Source of the DNA: a bacterium
Lineage (GTDB): Bacteria; Bacillota_I; Bacilli_A; Izemoplasmatales; UBA1188
Direction of reading: 5' to 3'
Length of the DNA: 54,170 nucleotides
NCBI GenBank assembly: GCA_017541975.1
Contig: JAFXYB010000025.1
Location: 1 to 54,170, forward strand
The translations under genes were made by a program, and so were the position numbers. Below the pieces are notes generated by a model. The model was not told the origin of the DNA. It saw nothing but the letters and a program-made list of their open reading frames with translations, and searched no databases. This document shows, piece by piece, positions 43,858-52,271 of the stretch (the first letter of the stretch is position 1; each line of letters opens with the position of its first letter).

Positions 43858-45213
43858 TTATTTATCTTCTTTGATTAAGTCTTCAATTGAAGATGAAGAT
43901 GAAACATTTTGATCGATGTATTTATTTACATATTCTCTTGTCTTAGCTTCTTCAATTGAACGAATTGAGAGAGTGAGTAACCATCTTTGTGGGTTAACTG
44001 CCATAACTTCAGCGTTTACTACGTCTCCAACTTTTAATACTTCTTGAGCTGGTTTGCCTGTTTCACTTGCGTCTCTATTAGCGAGGAAACCTTCAACATT
44101 ACCAACTTTGATAATAGCGCCAGTGTTTGTGAATCTATCAACTACACCACTTACTATTTCATGAGTCTTTAGATGAACATCTTGCCAAGGGTTGTATTCG
44201 AGATGTTTCTTAGATAAAGTCATTCTATTCTTTTCTTTATCCATATAAGTGATTTGGAGATCAACTTTATCGCCTTCTTCTACAGTTCCAGCGAAGTTAT
44301 CATCGATGTTCCATGAATAATCACTTTGGTTTAGAATACCCATTATGTCTCTTTCAGGAGAACATAACATGTATTTTTCACTCTTCTTAACGATTGTGCA
44401 GTTTAGGATATCGCCAACCTTGTGAGCTTCACAGAATAATTCCCATGGAGTCTTTTCAAGGGCTTTGATTGAGAGATGAATCTTAGTTTCACCTTTCTTG
44501 ATTACTTTAACTTTAACTGTTTGACCTACTGTTAAGAATTCATTTGGATCTTTAGTTCTGTAGTGAGAAATCTCAGATAGATGGCATAAGCCTTCAACTT
44601 TGTTGAATTTGATGAAAGCACCAAAATCAGTTATTCTTGTGACAGTACCTTCTAATTCATCACCAACATTGATTGAAGCGAATTCTTCTTCTTTAGCCTT
44701 TCTATCTTCGTTGTATTGAATTTGTTTTCTTGAAACGATGAGTCTAGTTCTGCCTCTATCATCTGTATCACTCTTAACGAATAATACTCTTTGTTCAGTA
44801 CCGATGATTGAATCCTTATCAAAATTAGGATCTAAGTCAACGTAGTTGTCTGGAAGATATACGTTAACTCCATCCTTATCAAGGATGTATTCGTTGTTTT
44901 TGTTTTTACCAGTTACTTTAGCAGTAAATGGTTTTTTGTTCATAACTTTACGAACAACTTTGTCTCTTCTATCTCTTTCTTCCATTTCAAGACGAGAGAG
45001 GAGGATAAGGCCATCAGTAATTTTCGATACTTGAACTTTAATCTGATCTCCTTCCTTTAGGATGCCTTTTAAAGACTTTACTTCTTTGTTAGATGTAAAG
45101 TACTCTAAATACATACGACCCTCAGATTTTCCTCCAACACCGATGTAGGCGAGATTATCCTCAACTACAATGACTGTTCCGGTAACAATGCTACCAACTT
45201 TTAAATTACTCAT
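43858..45213 (-). CDS. rpsA: Ribosomal protein S1-like protein
   Basis: A 451-aa protein with five S1/OB-like repeats. They start near residues 5 (VGSIVTGTVIVVEDNLAYIG), 92, 190 (VGDELEGTVTRITDFGAFIK), 273 and 360 (HEIVSGVVDRFTNTGAIIKV). The third and fifth are the best conserved; the second is weak. Firmicutes versions are shorter than the six-repeat E. coli S1 and probably help mRNA binding. It overlaps the end of cmk by 8 bases, so the two are coupled. Confidence 0.93.
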   Translation of the reverse strand: MSNLKVGSIVTGTVIVVEDNLAYIGVGGKSEGRMYLEYFTSNKEVKSLKGILKEGDQIKVQVSKITDGLILLSRLEMEERDRRDKVVRKVMNKKPFTAKVTGKNKNNEYILDKDGVNVYLPDNYVDLDPNFDKDSIIGTEQRVLFVKSDTDDRGRTRLIVSRKQIQYNEDRKAKEEEFASINVGDELEGTVTRITDFGAFIKFNKVEGLCHLSEISHYRTKDPNEFLTVGQTVKVKVIKKGETKIHLSIKALEKTPWELFCEAHKVGDILNCTIVKKSEKYMLCSPERDIMGILNQSDYSWNIDDNFAGTVEEGDKVDLQITYMDKEKNRMTLSKKHLEYNPWQDVHLKTHEIVSGVVDRFTNTGAIIKVGNVEGFLANRDASETGKPAQEVLKVGDVVNAEVMAVNPQRWLLTLSIRSIEEAKTREYVNKYIDQNVSSSSSIEDLIKEDK

Positions 45214-45871
45214 GACTTAGCTCCTTAAATAAATGCGTTATTTTGTTTACTACTTCTTCTATAGATAAGCCTGATGTATCGAGTTCGATGGCATCATCAG
45301 CTTTTCTTAGTGGATTATGTTTTCTTGTTGAATCATAGGTGTCTCTTCTAATGAGGTCAGCTTTGACTTCTTCGAATGTCATATTGCTGATGCCCTTTTC
45401 TTTTTGTTCAAGATACCTTCTTTCTGCCCTTACATCAACAGTGGCAGTTAAATAGATTTTGAGATCGGCATCGGTTAGGACGTTTGTGCCGATGTCTCTG
45501 CCATCCATAACTACGTTACATCTTTTAGCCATTTGTCTTTGTAGATCAACTAAAGCTACTCTAACGTATTTTAGGGATGAAACTAGAGAAACGTTTTTTA
45601 CAATTTCTTCAGTTCTGATTTCTTTAGATACGTCGATTCCATCCATTGTCATTTTAGAATCGACAAAGTCTAAAGTGGTGTCTTTGATGAAAGTATAGTT
45701 ATTTTCATCACCCAAATCCTTAATCTTAAGATTTAAGGCTTTTAAAGTGATAGCCCTATACATAGCGCCTGTGTCAATATATGTAAAACCTAGTTTCTTA
45801 GCGATAATCTTAGCGACAGTTGACTTACCACTGCCAGCTGGACCATCTATTGCGATTGCTTGATAGTTCAT
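45206..45871 (-). CDS. cmk: Cytidylate kinase
   Basis: At 221 aa it is a typical Cmk making CDP/dCDP from CMP/dCMP and ATP. The P-loop IDGPAGSGKSTVAKIIAKKL is at residues 8-27, then YIDTGAMYRAITL, CNVVMDGRDIGTNVL near residue 118 and the lid RRDTYDSTRKHNPL. It forms the usual cmk-rpsA pair. It has an extended -10 promoter and AAAGGAAAG before the ATG. Confidence 0.97.
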   Translation of the reverse strand: MNYQAIAIDGPAGSGKSTVAKIIAKKLGFTYIDTGAMYRAITLKALNLKIKDLGDENNYTFIKDTTLDFVDSKMTMDGIDVSKEIRTEEIVKNVSLVSSLKYVRVALVDLQRQMAKRCNVVMDGRDIGTNVLTDADLKIYLTATVDVRAERRYLEQKEKGISNMTFEEVKADLIRRDTYDSTRKHNPLRKADDAIELDTSGLSIEEVVNKITHLFKELSHE

Positions 45872-45892
45872 AACTTTCCTTTCTAAAATGGT

Positions 45893-45901
45893 ATTATATC
45901 A
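45893..45901 (-). promoter_or_regulatory. Extended -10 promoter of cmk-rpsA
   Basis: On the minus strand TG-A-TATAAT lies about 22 bases before the cmk start, in the 94-base gap after rluB. Confidence 0.6.
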
Positions 45902-45965
45902 TAATATTAAAAAAATATACTATTTTTTATTTTTTTAACCATAAAAATCTTGAAAAGAATGTGGA

Positions 45966-46709
45966 TTACTTCTTAATTTTTCCAAGAGCGAGAAGTTTGA
46001 GAAGTTTTACTTCGTGTGGCTTTAAAGGCCTAAAAGTACCATTCGGAATATCTAAATAGAGATTTCCTATTCGTGTTCTTTTGAGAGATTTTACTTTATG
46101 GCCTACAGCCCCAAAGATATTTCTTACTTCTCGGTTTTTACCTTCTTTTATGATGATGTCAAGGATTGTGGATGTTTTTTCATCGTTATATTCAACATTT
46201 AGAATTCTTGCAGGTTTAGCCTTATATTCGGTTAGATCTATTCCTTTTTCGATTTTTTTAGATTCTTCTTTTCTGAGAAGACCTTCCACTTTTACGTGAT
46301 ATTCTTTTTCAATTTCAAAAGAAGGTTTTTCTAAGAGGGTTTTGAATTCAGAATCATTAGTCATAATAAGAAGACCTGATGTATCGTAATCAAGTCTTCC
46401 AACAGGATAGATTCTCTCCTCTACATGTTCCATAAGCGACATGACCGTTTTCCTTCCTTTATCATCTTTGGTTGTGGTGATATAGGCAGTTGGCTTATTT
46501 AACATGTAGTAGACTTTGTTTTCTTGTTTGGTGAGCTTTACACCATCTACTTCTACTTTATCTTTTTCAGTTACTTTTGTTCCAAGCTCCGTAACTACTT
46601 TTCCGTTAACTTTTACTTCTCCATTTATGATGAGCTTTTCGGCTTCTCTTCTTGAGACAAGACCGGATGCGCTTATATATTTTTGTAGTCTTTCTTCCAT
46701 ATTATACAA
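45966..46709 (-). CDS. rluB: RsuA/RluB-family pseudouridine synthase
   Basis: A 247-aa enzyme with an N-terminal S4 RNA-binding domain (EERLQKYISASGLVSRREAE) and a synthase domain with the catalytic Asp in YPVGRLDYDTSGLLIMTND near residue 105, ending with GKNREVRNIFGAVGHKV. The order S4 plus this motif points to RluB, which modifies 23S rRNA helix 80. Its start overlaps the stop of the methylase-like gene by 8 bases and no promoter is seen between, so the two are translationally coupled. Confidence 0.95.
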   Translation of the reverse strand: MYNMEERLQKYISASGLVSRREAEKLIINGEVKVNGKVVTELGTKVTEKDKVEVDGVKLTKQENKVYYMLNKPTAYITTTKDDKGRKTVMSLMEHVEERIYPVGRLDYDTSGLLIMTNDSEFKTLLEKPSFEIEKEYHVKVEGLLRKEESKKIEKGIDLTEYKAKPARILNVEYNDEKTSTILDIIIKEGKNREVRNIFGAVGHKVKSLKRTRIGNLYLDIPNGTFRPLKPHEVKLLKLLALGKIKK

Positions 46710-48387
46710 GGAGTGAAAGGAAGTTGTCTTTAAACTTCTTTTTAAAACCTTCCCTCATTTCTTTTTCAACTTCTTTAACTTCTTGAATGTTTTGGAGTTT
46801 AAATTTATAACTTGAAGCTATTGTTGATTGACGAGTGAATGTTGGGAGTGGAACTAAGAGGTTTTGGAGTTTCGTAGGGTTTAGGGAGAGGATGGAAGCG
46901 CCTGTCTGAATGCTTCTTAAAGCCTCATTACCATTTTTAGAATCTAGGAAAATCTTAAGATAGGTAGGATCGATTAATTCTTTATTTACTCTTATGACGA
47001 TTAGGGAACCAGTTGAGATATAGGTTTCGTTATAAGGGATGTTTATTACGGCAGTTTTAAAGGCTTTGCCTTTACAACTTATTACTAAATCTCCATCTTG
47101 AAGTTTATAGTGAGTCATTCTTCTATCGACAACTTTTAATGATTGGAGACTATCTTTCATTACATAACCATCTTCTATATCAGATAGAGTTAGTAGTTTT
47201 ATCTTTGTCTTTTCATCGCTGATGCATTCATCCAAAAGGTCAGATGGGATTTGGAATCCTCTGAAGATTGCCTCAGTCACATCTTTGAGTGGTGTTGGGT
47301 TAATGAAGTTTGTTTGAATTGATTCGACAAATCTATGTGGCGTGAAATCAAAGTCATGACTTTCGATGTATTCATAGTTCATGAGTGATACAGCACCTTC
47401 AATTTGTCCTGAAAGAGCTCTTATTATCTTTTCTGAATCAAAGTTTATACCACGTCTTATATTTTGGGCAAACTTTCTTGCATCAGAAATAGTGACATCT
47501 TTTTCTTTTGTCTCAGTGAGGACAGCCATTGAAAGAGGGAATGGAATGATTTGAAGTCTTGGTAGTTCGATAATTAGTTTTAGTTTTCCTTTTTCAACAA
47601 CTCGTTTTTTATAGTTGATGTCGGCTGTTTTATTTAGAATACCAGTTGAAACTAAGGTAATCATTATTCCTTTAGGTTTAAGATGCTTTAGGTATTTTTC
47701 AATGATTATATATTCGAATGAGACAGAACCATATTGTGATAGCTTTTCTCTTCTTCCGATTTCAGTTAGAATACCAGGATATTTATATGGTGGGAAATAT
47801 AAAATTGTGTCATATTCTTGAGCGGTTGGCATTTCTCTTGTCGTAGTGTTTATAAATCCGTGTGGAATATCTTTGATTCTAAAGAGGATTTCAGCTAGTA
47901 AGTTGATATCTGAGTTATAGAAATCATAGGTGATATGCGATACATTCATAGATCCATCATATAGGAATCTCTTCATGTTGAGTGAAGAAATGAAGACATT
48001 TCCTAAATCTTCTTTTAATAGATATTTATTGAGCTTTTCAACATCAACATCGATGATTTTATTATCTATCATGTAATCTTCGATGAGTTCAATTAAGAGT
48101 TCTTCTAATTCTTCTTCTGATAGTTTAAATAAATATGTGAAGGAATTCTCAAAGGCGTTATTGACGAAAGATTGAGGAATCTTATCTGTGAGATTCTTCA
48201 TGAATGTGTCTTTATTGGCAATGATAGATGATCTAGTTAGAAATTGAGCATATGAAAATTTAGACATATCTGGATAAACCTTTTTAAGGGCGTATATGTC
48301 ATAAATATAGAAAATTAGTATTATTTCTTCAGATTGTATTTCTCTTAAAAGATATGGATTCTCTTTTATTATTTTTTCTTTCATCAC
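46702..48387 (-). CDS. Type I-like N6-adenine methylase fused to a specificity (TRD) domain, catalytic motifs degenerate
   Basis: A 561-aa protein. Residues 1-120 resemble the helical HsdM N-domain and about 130-345 the methylase core (LNMKRFLYDGS..., GIMITLVSTGILNK, KLKLIIELP). The SAM-binding DPxxGSG motif I is missing and the catalytic (N/D/S)PP(Y/F) reads YFPPYKYPG near residue 197. Residues about 350-561 look like one HsdS target-recognition half: FRGFQIPSDLL, LQDGDLVISCKGKAFKTAV, QTGASILSLNPTKLQNLLVPLP and a coiled-coil end. No hsdR or second specificity gene is nearby. It is probably a DNA-binding protein without methylase activity; a role at the ribosome operon is unknown. Confidence 0.82.
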   Translation of the reverse strand: MMKEKIIKENPYLLREIQSEEIILIFYIYDIYALKKVYPDMSKFSYAQFLTRSSIIANKDTFMKNLTDKIPQSFVNNAFENSFTYLFKLSEEELEELLIELIEDYMIDNKIIDVDVEKLNKYLLKEDLGNVFISSLNMKRFLYDGSMNVSHITYDFYNSDINLLAEILFRIKDIPHGFINTTTREMPTAQEYDTILYFPPYKYPGILTEIGRREKLSQYGSVSFEYIIIEKYLKHLKPKGIMITLVSTGILNKTADINYKKRVVEKGKLKLIIELPRLQIIPFPLSMAVLTETKEKDVTISDARKFAQNIRRGINFDSEKIIRALSGQIEGAVSLMNYEYIESHDFDFTPHRFVESIQTNFINPTPLKDVTEAIFRGFQIPSDLLDECISDEKTKIKLLTLSDIEDGYVMKDSLQSLKVVDRRMTHYKLQDGDLVISCKGKAFKTAVINIPYNETYISTGSLIVIRVNKELIDPTYLKIFLDSKNGNEALRSIQTGASILSLNPTKLQNLLVPLPTFTRQSTIASSYKFKLQNIQEVKEVEKEMREGFKKKFKDNFLSLLV

Positions 48388-48418
48388 TCTATGTTTCTTC
48401 CTTTTTCATCCTAAAATA

Positions 48419-48447
48419 ATTCTACAATAAAAAGGATTATTTATCAA
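48419..48447 (-). promoter_or_regulatory. Promoter of the methylase-like/rluB operon
   Basis: On the minus strand TTGATA (48447-48442), a 17-base spacer and TAGAAT (48424-48419), about 31 bases before the ATG; the -35 directly abuts the epimerase stop codon. Confidence 0.65.
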
Positions 48448-49395
48448 TTATAAATAATATTCTCTAAACCAAGAAACTGTTTCTTTGATACCCTCATCAA
48501 AATCAGTAACAGAATATTGAAGATCTAATTTAGCTTTATCGCATCTATAATCATCGTTTTCTCTAACAACGGATAGAGAAAATGATGTTAGATATTTTAC
48601 GAATGGAATCGCGAGATAAGCTAGGAAGAATGGAATTGTATGAACCTTCTTATTGTTTTCTAATGTTCTATTGATTGATTCATATAATTCTTTGATAGTT
48701 TTATGAGTGCCAGTTAATAGATAGTGGCCTTCCTTATCTAGTCTTGCGATATTATAGATTGCGTTTGAGATATCTTTAACGTTCACAAAACTATAATGAC
48801 CATTTACAGAAAATTCTTCTTTTTCTTTTAGACAGTTTACGAAGATGTTTCCAAGCTCTGATGGTTTATAATCGTTTTCGCCATAAACGCAACCAGGATA
48901 AACGACTGCGAGATTGAAATCTGGATGAGTATTTTTAAAGGACATTAGATAGTTGGTGGCACTTGCCTTGCTTATGGCATAATAACTTTTAAGTTTAGAA
49001 ATATCGATTAGTGATGTTGGTTCTACTATCGCACCAGTTTTTTCTTTTGGGATAGCCTCTGTGGAAGACGCGAAGATAAACTTCCTCGCTTTTAATTCAT
49101 AAGATATTTCTGCGATAGTTTTGGTTCCTTTGATGTTGATTTCATCAAAGACTTGCCAGTTTTTATTGTGAAAATCTAAATGTGCAGCAAGGTGGATGAC
49201 AATATCACCAGGATTAATAGCTTCTCTTAAGATAGCTTCATTGGTAAATGAACCAATGATATATTCAACATTTAAATCCTTGATAGATTCATCTATCTTT
49301 CTTACTATTACTTTTACTGTTTCACCTTTTTCAAGTAATAATCTAACGAGATTGTTTCCGATGTGCCCTGTTGCACCAGTTATTACGTATGCCAT
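48448..49395 (-). CDS. NAD-dependent epimerase/dehydratase family protein (extended SDR)
   Basis: A 315-aa extended SDR. The Rossmann motif ITGATGHIGNNLVRLL is at residues 4-19, HLAAHLDF near residue 70, and the catalytic YAISKAS (Y-x-x-x-K) near residue 140. This resembles the dihydroflavonol-reductase-like or 3-beta-hydroxysteroid-dehydrogenase-like subgroup and is not clearly a UDP-sugar epimerase. The substrate cannot be assigned. GAAGGAAA precedes the ATG. No terminator is seen before the next operon's promoter. Confidence 0.9.
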   Translation of the reverse strand: MAYVITGATGHIGNNLVRLLLEKGETVKVIVRKIDESIKDLNVEYIIGSFTNEAILREAINPGDIVIHLAAHLDFHNKNWQVFDEINIKGTKTIAEISYELKARKFIFASSTEAIPKEKTGAIVEPTSLIDISKLKSYYAISKASATNYLMSFKNTHPDFNLAVVYPGCVYGENDYKPSELGNIFVNCLKEKEEFSVNGHYSFVNVKDISNAIYNIARLDKEGHYLLTGTHKTIKELYESINRTLENNKKVHTIPFFLAYLAIPFVKYLTSFSLSVVRENDDYRCDKAKLDLQYSVTDFDEGIKETVSWFREYYL

Positions 49396-49475
49396 ATTTA
49401 TTTCCTTCTTTTTATCATTTATTATACTATTAAGACAAAGATTTTTAAATAAATATTTATTTAAATTTTAGATAT

Positions 49476-49484
49476 TGGTATAAT
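49476..49484 (+). promoter_or_regulatory. Extended -10 promoter of the phosphopantetheinyl transferase gene
   Basis: TG-G-TATAAT ends 10 bases before the ATG at 49495, and no Shine-Dalgarno lies between; the mRNA is probably leaderless or nearly so. Confidence 0.6.
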
Positions 49485-49494
49485 AAACTATGGT

Positions 49495-50028
49495 ATGGAT
49501 AAAATAATCATCAAAACTTATCAAAATAAAGATCATGAAGCATCGAGGGATTTATTAAAGGAAGTGTTATCTATCGATGAAGAAAATCTTGACTATAATG
49601 AAAGAGGAAAGCCATATTTAAAAGATGGTTCTTTATTTTTTAACATATCTCATTCGAGAGGTATAATTGGCATTGCGATATCAAGTAAAGAGGTTGGTTT
49701 TGATTTAGAAAGAGTTAAAGATGTATCTCCAGATACATTAAAAATGCTTTCAGAAAAAATATATAATGATAGTGATAGACGCAATAATGCCTGTGATATT
49801 GCCTCTATACAAAAGGTGTTTACTATAAAAGAGGCTTATCTTAAATACCTTGGGATTGGACTTGTGATGAATATCAATAAAATTATCATTGATTATGATA
49901 ATAAAACAATAAAATATCAGGATTATCGTGAAGGTCACTATAAAACATACGAATATTGTGATATACTATTTTCGGTAGTTTCTAGTGAAACTAATGAATA
50001 CGAAATTATATACAAGGACTTGAACTAA
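49495..50028 (+). CDS. 4'-phosphopantetheinyl transferase (Sfp type)
   Basis: A 177-aa enzyme that attaches the phosphopantetheine arm to carrier proteins. RGKPYLKDGSLFFNISHSRG near residue 37, VGFDLERV (metal-binding Asp) near residue 72 and VFTIKEAYLKYLGIGL near residue 108 are the three family motifs. It is shorter than Sfp (about 224 aa) because the N-terminus is compact. It shares a transcript with the zinc-ribbon membrane protein 1 base downstream. Whether it is the general AcpS replacement is unknown. Confidence 0.92.
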   Translation: MDKIIIKTYQNKDHEASRDLLKEVLSIDEENLDYNERGKPYLKDGSLFFNISHSRGIIGIAISSKEVGFDLERVKDVSPDTLKMLSEKIYNDSDRRNNACDIASIQKVFTIKEAYLKYLGIGLVMNINKIIIDYDNKTIKYQDYREGHYKTYEYCDILFSVVSSETNEYEIIYKDLN

Positions 50029-50029
50029 T

Positions 50030-50452
50030 ATGAAATTTTGTAAGAAATGTAATAGAGTTTTCAATGATACAGCAATATATTGCCCTGAGTGTGGTGATAA
50101 ACTAACTGAACCAGCTGAATATGATATTTTTGGAGAACCACTAAAAGAGGAATCTACACCAAAAGATGATGGTGTAGTTTTAGATAGATTTGGAAATCCT
50201 ATAAATAAAAAGGAAGATACTATTACAACTATAAAGAATAAATCTGGTGAAATACTGGCGCTTTTATCTGTCGGCTTCTTCTTAATTCCTATTTGGGGAC
50301 TTGGAGAGTGTATAGCAGCTATAATTCTTAATTCGAGTGAACAAAATAGAACAAAGAGAGGGTATTTAATCTTAAGTATCATCACTACAATTCTTTCTGT
50401 TGTCTGGCTTGTGGTGGTTCTAAAAAGCGGAATATTAAATGAAATAGCATAA
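50030..50452 (+). CDS. Zinc-ribbon membrane protein
   Basis: A 140-aa protein. Residues 1-24 hold a zinc ribbon (CKKCNRVFNDTAIYCPECG, CxxC-x11-CxxC), then an acidic linker of about 45 residues, then two membrane helices (about 82-104 and 115-136). This is a common small protein layout with no defined function. It starts directly after the phosphopantetheinyl transferase stop. Confidence 0.82.
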   Translation: MKFCKKCNRVFNDTAIYCPECGDKLTEPAEYDIFGEPLKEESTPKDDGVVLDRFGNPINKKEDTITTIKNKSGEILALLSVGFFLIPIWGLGECIAAIILNSSEQNRTKRGYLILSIITTILSVVWLVVVLKSGILNEIA

Positions 50453-50484
50453 AAAAATCGGGTTTTAAAAACTCGATTTTTTTA
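50452..50484. terminator. Bidirectional terminator after the zinc-ribbon gene
   Basis: AAAAATCGGGTTTT and AAAACTCGATTTTT pair, with one G-T wobble, forming a long stem with A/T tracts between convergent genes. Confidence 0.8.
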
Positions 50485-50500
50485 TACATATAGGTTATCT

Positions 50501-50851
50501 TTATAATTCAACAATCGTGATACCTTGATTAAACCCGCCATAACAGTAGCTTAAATCTGGGTAGGTATTAATTAAGTATCTTGAATCAGGATCATACATT
50601 TCAAACTTTTCACCATAAACAACGAGTTTTATCTCTTTGTTTTTGAGTTTGTCTCTTAGATATGATCTTGTACGTCCTTTTAGAGTGCCACCAACACCGC
50701 TACTTCCGTATCCATGCACGATAACAAGGCATTTAACTTTACTCTTTTTGCCATTTCTAATTTCTATATCTAGGATTGATTTAGCTTCAATCCAAGTTGG
50801 TCTATTTTCTTCTAGTAGTATCTCTTTTACAATCATATGTATCTCCATCAT
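50501..50851 (-). CDS. Stand-alone Smr-domain protein
   Basis: A 116-aa protein. The core VKCLVIVHGYGSSGVGGTLK near residue 48 is the Smr HGxGxG nuclease/nucleic-acid-binding motif and is followed by RTRSYLRDK. The N-terminal LEENRPTWIEAKSILDIEI fits the first Smr strand and helix. Smr domains usually cap MutS2; short free forms bind or nick nucleic acids. The ATG overlaps the DUF5131 stop (ATGA), so they are coupled. Confidence 0.85.
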   Translation of the reverse strand: MMEIHMIVKEILLEENRPTWIEAKSILDIEIRNGKKSKVKCLVIVHGYGSSGVGGTLKGRTRSYLRDKLKNKEIKLVVYGEKFEMYDPDSRYLINTYPDLSYCYGGFNQGITIVEL

Positions 50852-51663
50852 TCTTCAATATCAAAATCAAATGATAATTGATTAGTATCTACTTTTGCTT
50901 TCCCAAATTTGATTCTTTTAGATCTTAGATAATCTATATTGGCTTTTTTAGCTTGAGAATGTTGAAATTTGCGTTGAATGTTATAATGCACTCCATCTTT
51001 AATGAATTTTTTACCGGTTTGGTGGAAAGAAAAATGAACGTTTTTTCTTTCACATTGATCTCTAAGTGATTTAATCCAATCAAAATTTAGTGGCCTTGCG
51101 TTTGGGCCAGATTCTCCTCCTGCAGTAACTTCTTCTATATCATCTCTTAAGTATTTTTCAATATCAATTTCTTCAAGCATAGGTTCAATAACTATCATTC
51201 TATGCTTCATTGGGATATTCATAAATATCGGTAGTCTTTCATCGGCTCTTTTTTGGTTTTCTACTGTCACCCCTATTTCTAGGTTATCATAACCATCGTT
51301 CCAATCTTCTGGAAGGAATTCTTTTAATCTTTCTGGTCTTTTGGTGAAGAATACGAAGAAGCAATCGCTTCTCTCCTTTATCATTTTGAAACATTCACTT
51401 CTCCATGGATCAGCATCTTTTATTAGAAAGTCAGACTGAAAACAGGTAAATATGACTTTACCTGATGGTATTTTATAATTTCTTTTTTTGTCTTTTTTGA
51501 TTGGTAGATCATATTGTAGGGTTCTTTTACAGATGGATGCTTCTCTTTCACGTCTTGCATCGCCTCTATATACATAGCAATTCAAACAACCTTCACTTTT
51601 TTTAGTGCATCCATGCCATGGGCTCCACTCATATGAACTTTTTTCTTTCTTTTTTGAATCCAT
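50848..51663 (-). CDS. DUF5131 (phage Gp37/Gp68-like) family protein with a three-Cys motif
   Basis: A 271-aa protein. The N-terminus YEWSPWHGCTKKSEGCLNCY, with spacing C-x6-C-x2-C, is the hallmark of the Gp37/Gp68-like family. The body has strands typical of a radical-SAM-like TIM barrel (FVFFTKRPERLKEFLP, NLEIGVTVENQKRADERL, MIVIEPMLEEIDI, VTAGGESGPNARPLNFDW). The biochemical function is not established; an iron-sulfur or zinc site at the three cysteines is an inference. It is often found on phages and mobile DNA. It lies between a GNAT gene and an Smr gene in one transcript. Confidence 0.88.
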   Translation of the reverse strand: MDSKKKEKSSYEWSPWHGCTKKSEGCLNCYVYRGDARREREASICKRTLQYDLPIKKDKKRNYKIPSGKVIFTCFQSDFLIKDADPWRSECFKMIKERSDCFFVFFTKRPERLKEFLPEDWNDGYDNLEIGVTVENQKRADERLPIFMNIPMKHRMIVIEPMLEEIDIEKYLRDDIEEVTAGGESGPNARPLNFDWIKSLRDQCERKNVHFSFHQTGKKFIKDGVHYNIQRKFQHSQAKKANIDYLRSKRIKFGKAKVDTNQLSFDFDIEE

Positions 51664-51664
51664 A

Positions 51665-52105
51665 TTATAGAATCTTTTTATATATTCTCACTTGTTTTAG
51701 TTTTGGATATAAGTCACTTGTTTCTGGAACATCTTTAATTTCTATAAATTCACAGCCTACACTAAGACATGTTTTATATGATGAAATGTTATCTACACCA
51801 CAAGCGATTATTACATATTCGAGTCCGTGTCTTTTAGCGAGTTTAAAGAGAAGCTCGCAAGCTCTTGCGGCATAATGATGTCCTCTATAAGCTTCACTGA
51901 TTCTATAGCCAATGTTTCCACCTATGTAGGTTTTTTCGTTATGACCGATCCTTAAATCGCAAGCCCCAACGATTGTGCCATTTAAAAGGCAAATATCAAA
52001 AAAATATGCTGGAACATATTGCTTTGTTGGGATTTCCTCGCAAGTTATTGCGAGTTTCAATACTATTTCTTCATCGTATAAGTCATCAGTTCTATAGAAT
52101 ATCAT
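51665..52105 (-). CDS. GNAT-family N-acetyltransferase
   Basis: I prefer the start at 52105 (146 aa). It gives the family-like N-terminus MIFYRTDDLYDEEI, and an AGAGGAG site lies about 12 bases upstream. A longer frame from 52210 would run through the likely promoter. The acetyl-CoA loop is YRGHHYAARACELLF near residue 84, followed by EYVIIACGVDNISSYKTCL and GCEFIEI, as in RimJ/RimL-type enzymes. Substrate unknown. It opens the GNAT-DUF5131-Smr operon. Confidence 0.85.
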   Translation of the reverse strand: MIFYRTDDLYDEEIVLKLAITCEEIPTKQYVPAYFFDICLLNGTIVGACDLRIGHNEKTYIGGNIGYRISEAYRGHHYAARACELLFKLAKRHGLEYVIIACGVDNISSYKTCLSVGCEFIEIKDVPETSDLYPKLKQVRIYKKIL

Positions 52106-52125
52106 AGGGGTTTTATGCTCCTCTA

Positions 52126-52140
52126 CTACTATAATAACAT
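52126..52140 (-). promoter_or_regulatory. Possible extended -10 promoter of the GNAT-DUF5131-Smr operon
   Basis: On the minus strand TG-T-TATTAT lies about 28 bases before the chosen GNAT start at 52105. It is weaker than the other promoters listed. Confidence 0.4.
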
Positions 52141-52230
52141 AATTAAATAAATAATCCATAGATATGAATGAAATAATTGATAATCGCAATTTATTAATAT
52201 TTATTCGCAAGATGTTGCGAAATAGGTTTT

Positions 52231-52263
52231 ATAATAATAATGCACTTTTCGGTGCATTATTAT
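52231..52263 (-). terminator. Hairpin after the DUF3592 membrane protein gene
   Basis: AATAATGCAC and GTGCATTATT form a 10-bp stem around TTTTCG, 10 bases after the stop codon. The T-tract on the minus strand is weak. Confidence 0.6.
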
Positions 52264-52271
52264 CTAAATTA

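Noticed and set aside
49966-50385. 139-codon minus-strand ORF opposite the zinc-ribbon gene
   Set aside because: The plus strand encodes a clear CxxC zinc ribbon in an operon; the antisense ORF has no start signal.
52106-52210. 35-codon N-terminal extension of the GNAT protein
   Set aside because: It overlaps the probable promoter, has no ribosome-binding site and does not resemble a GNAT N-terminus.
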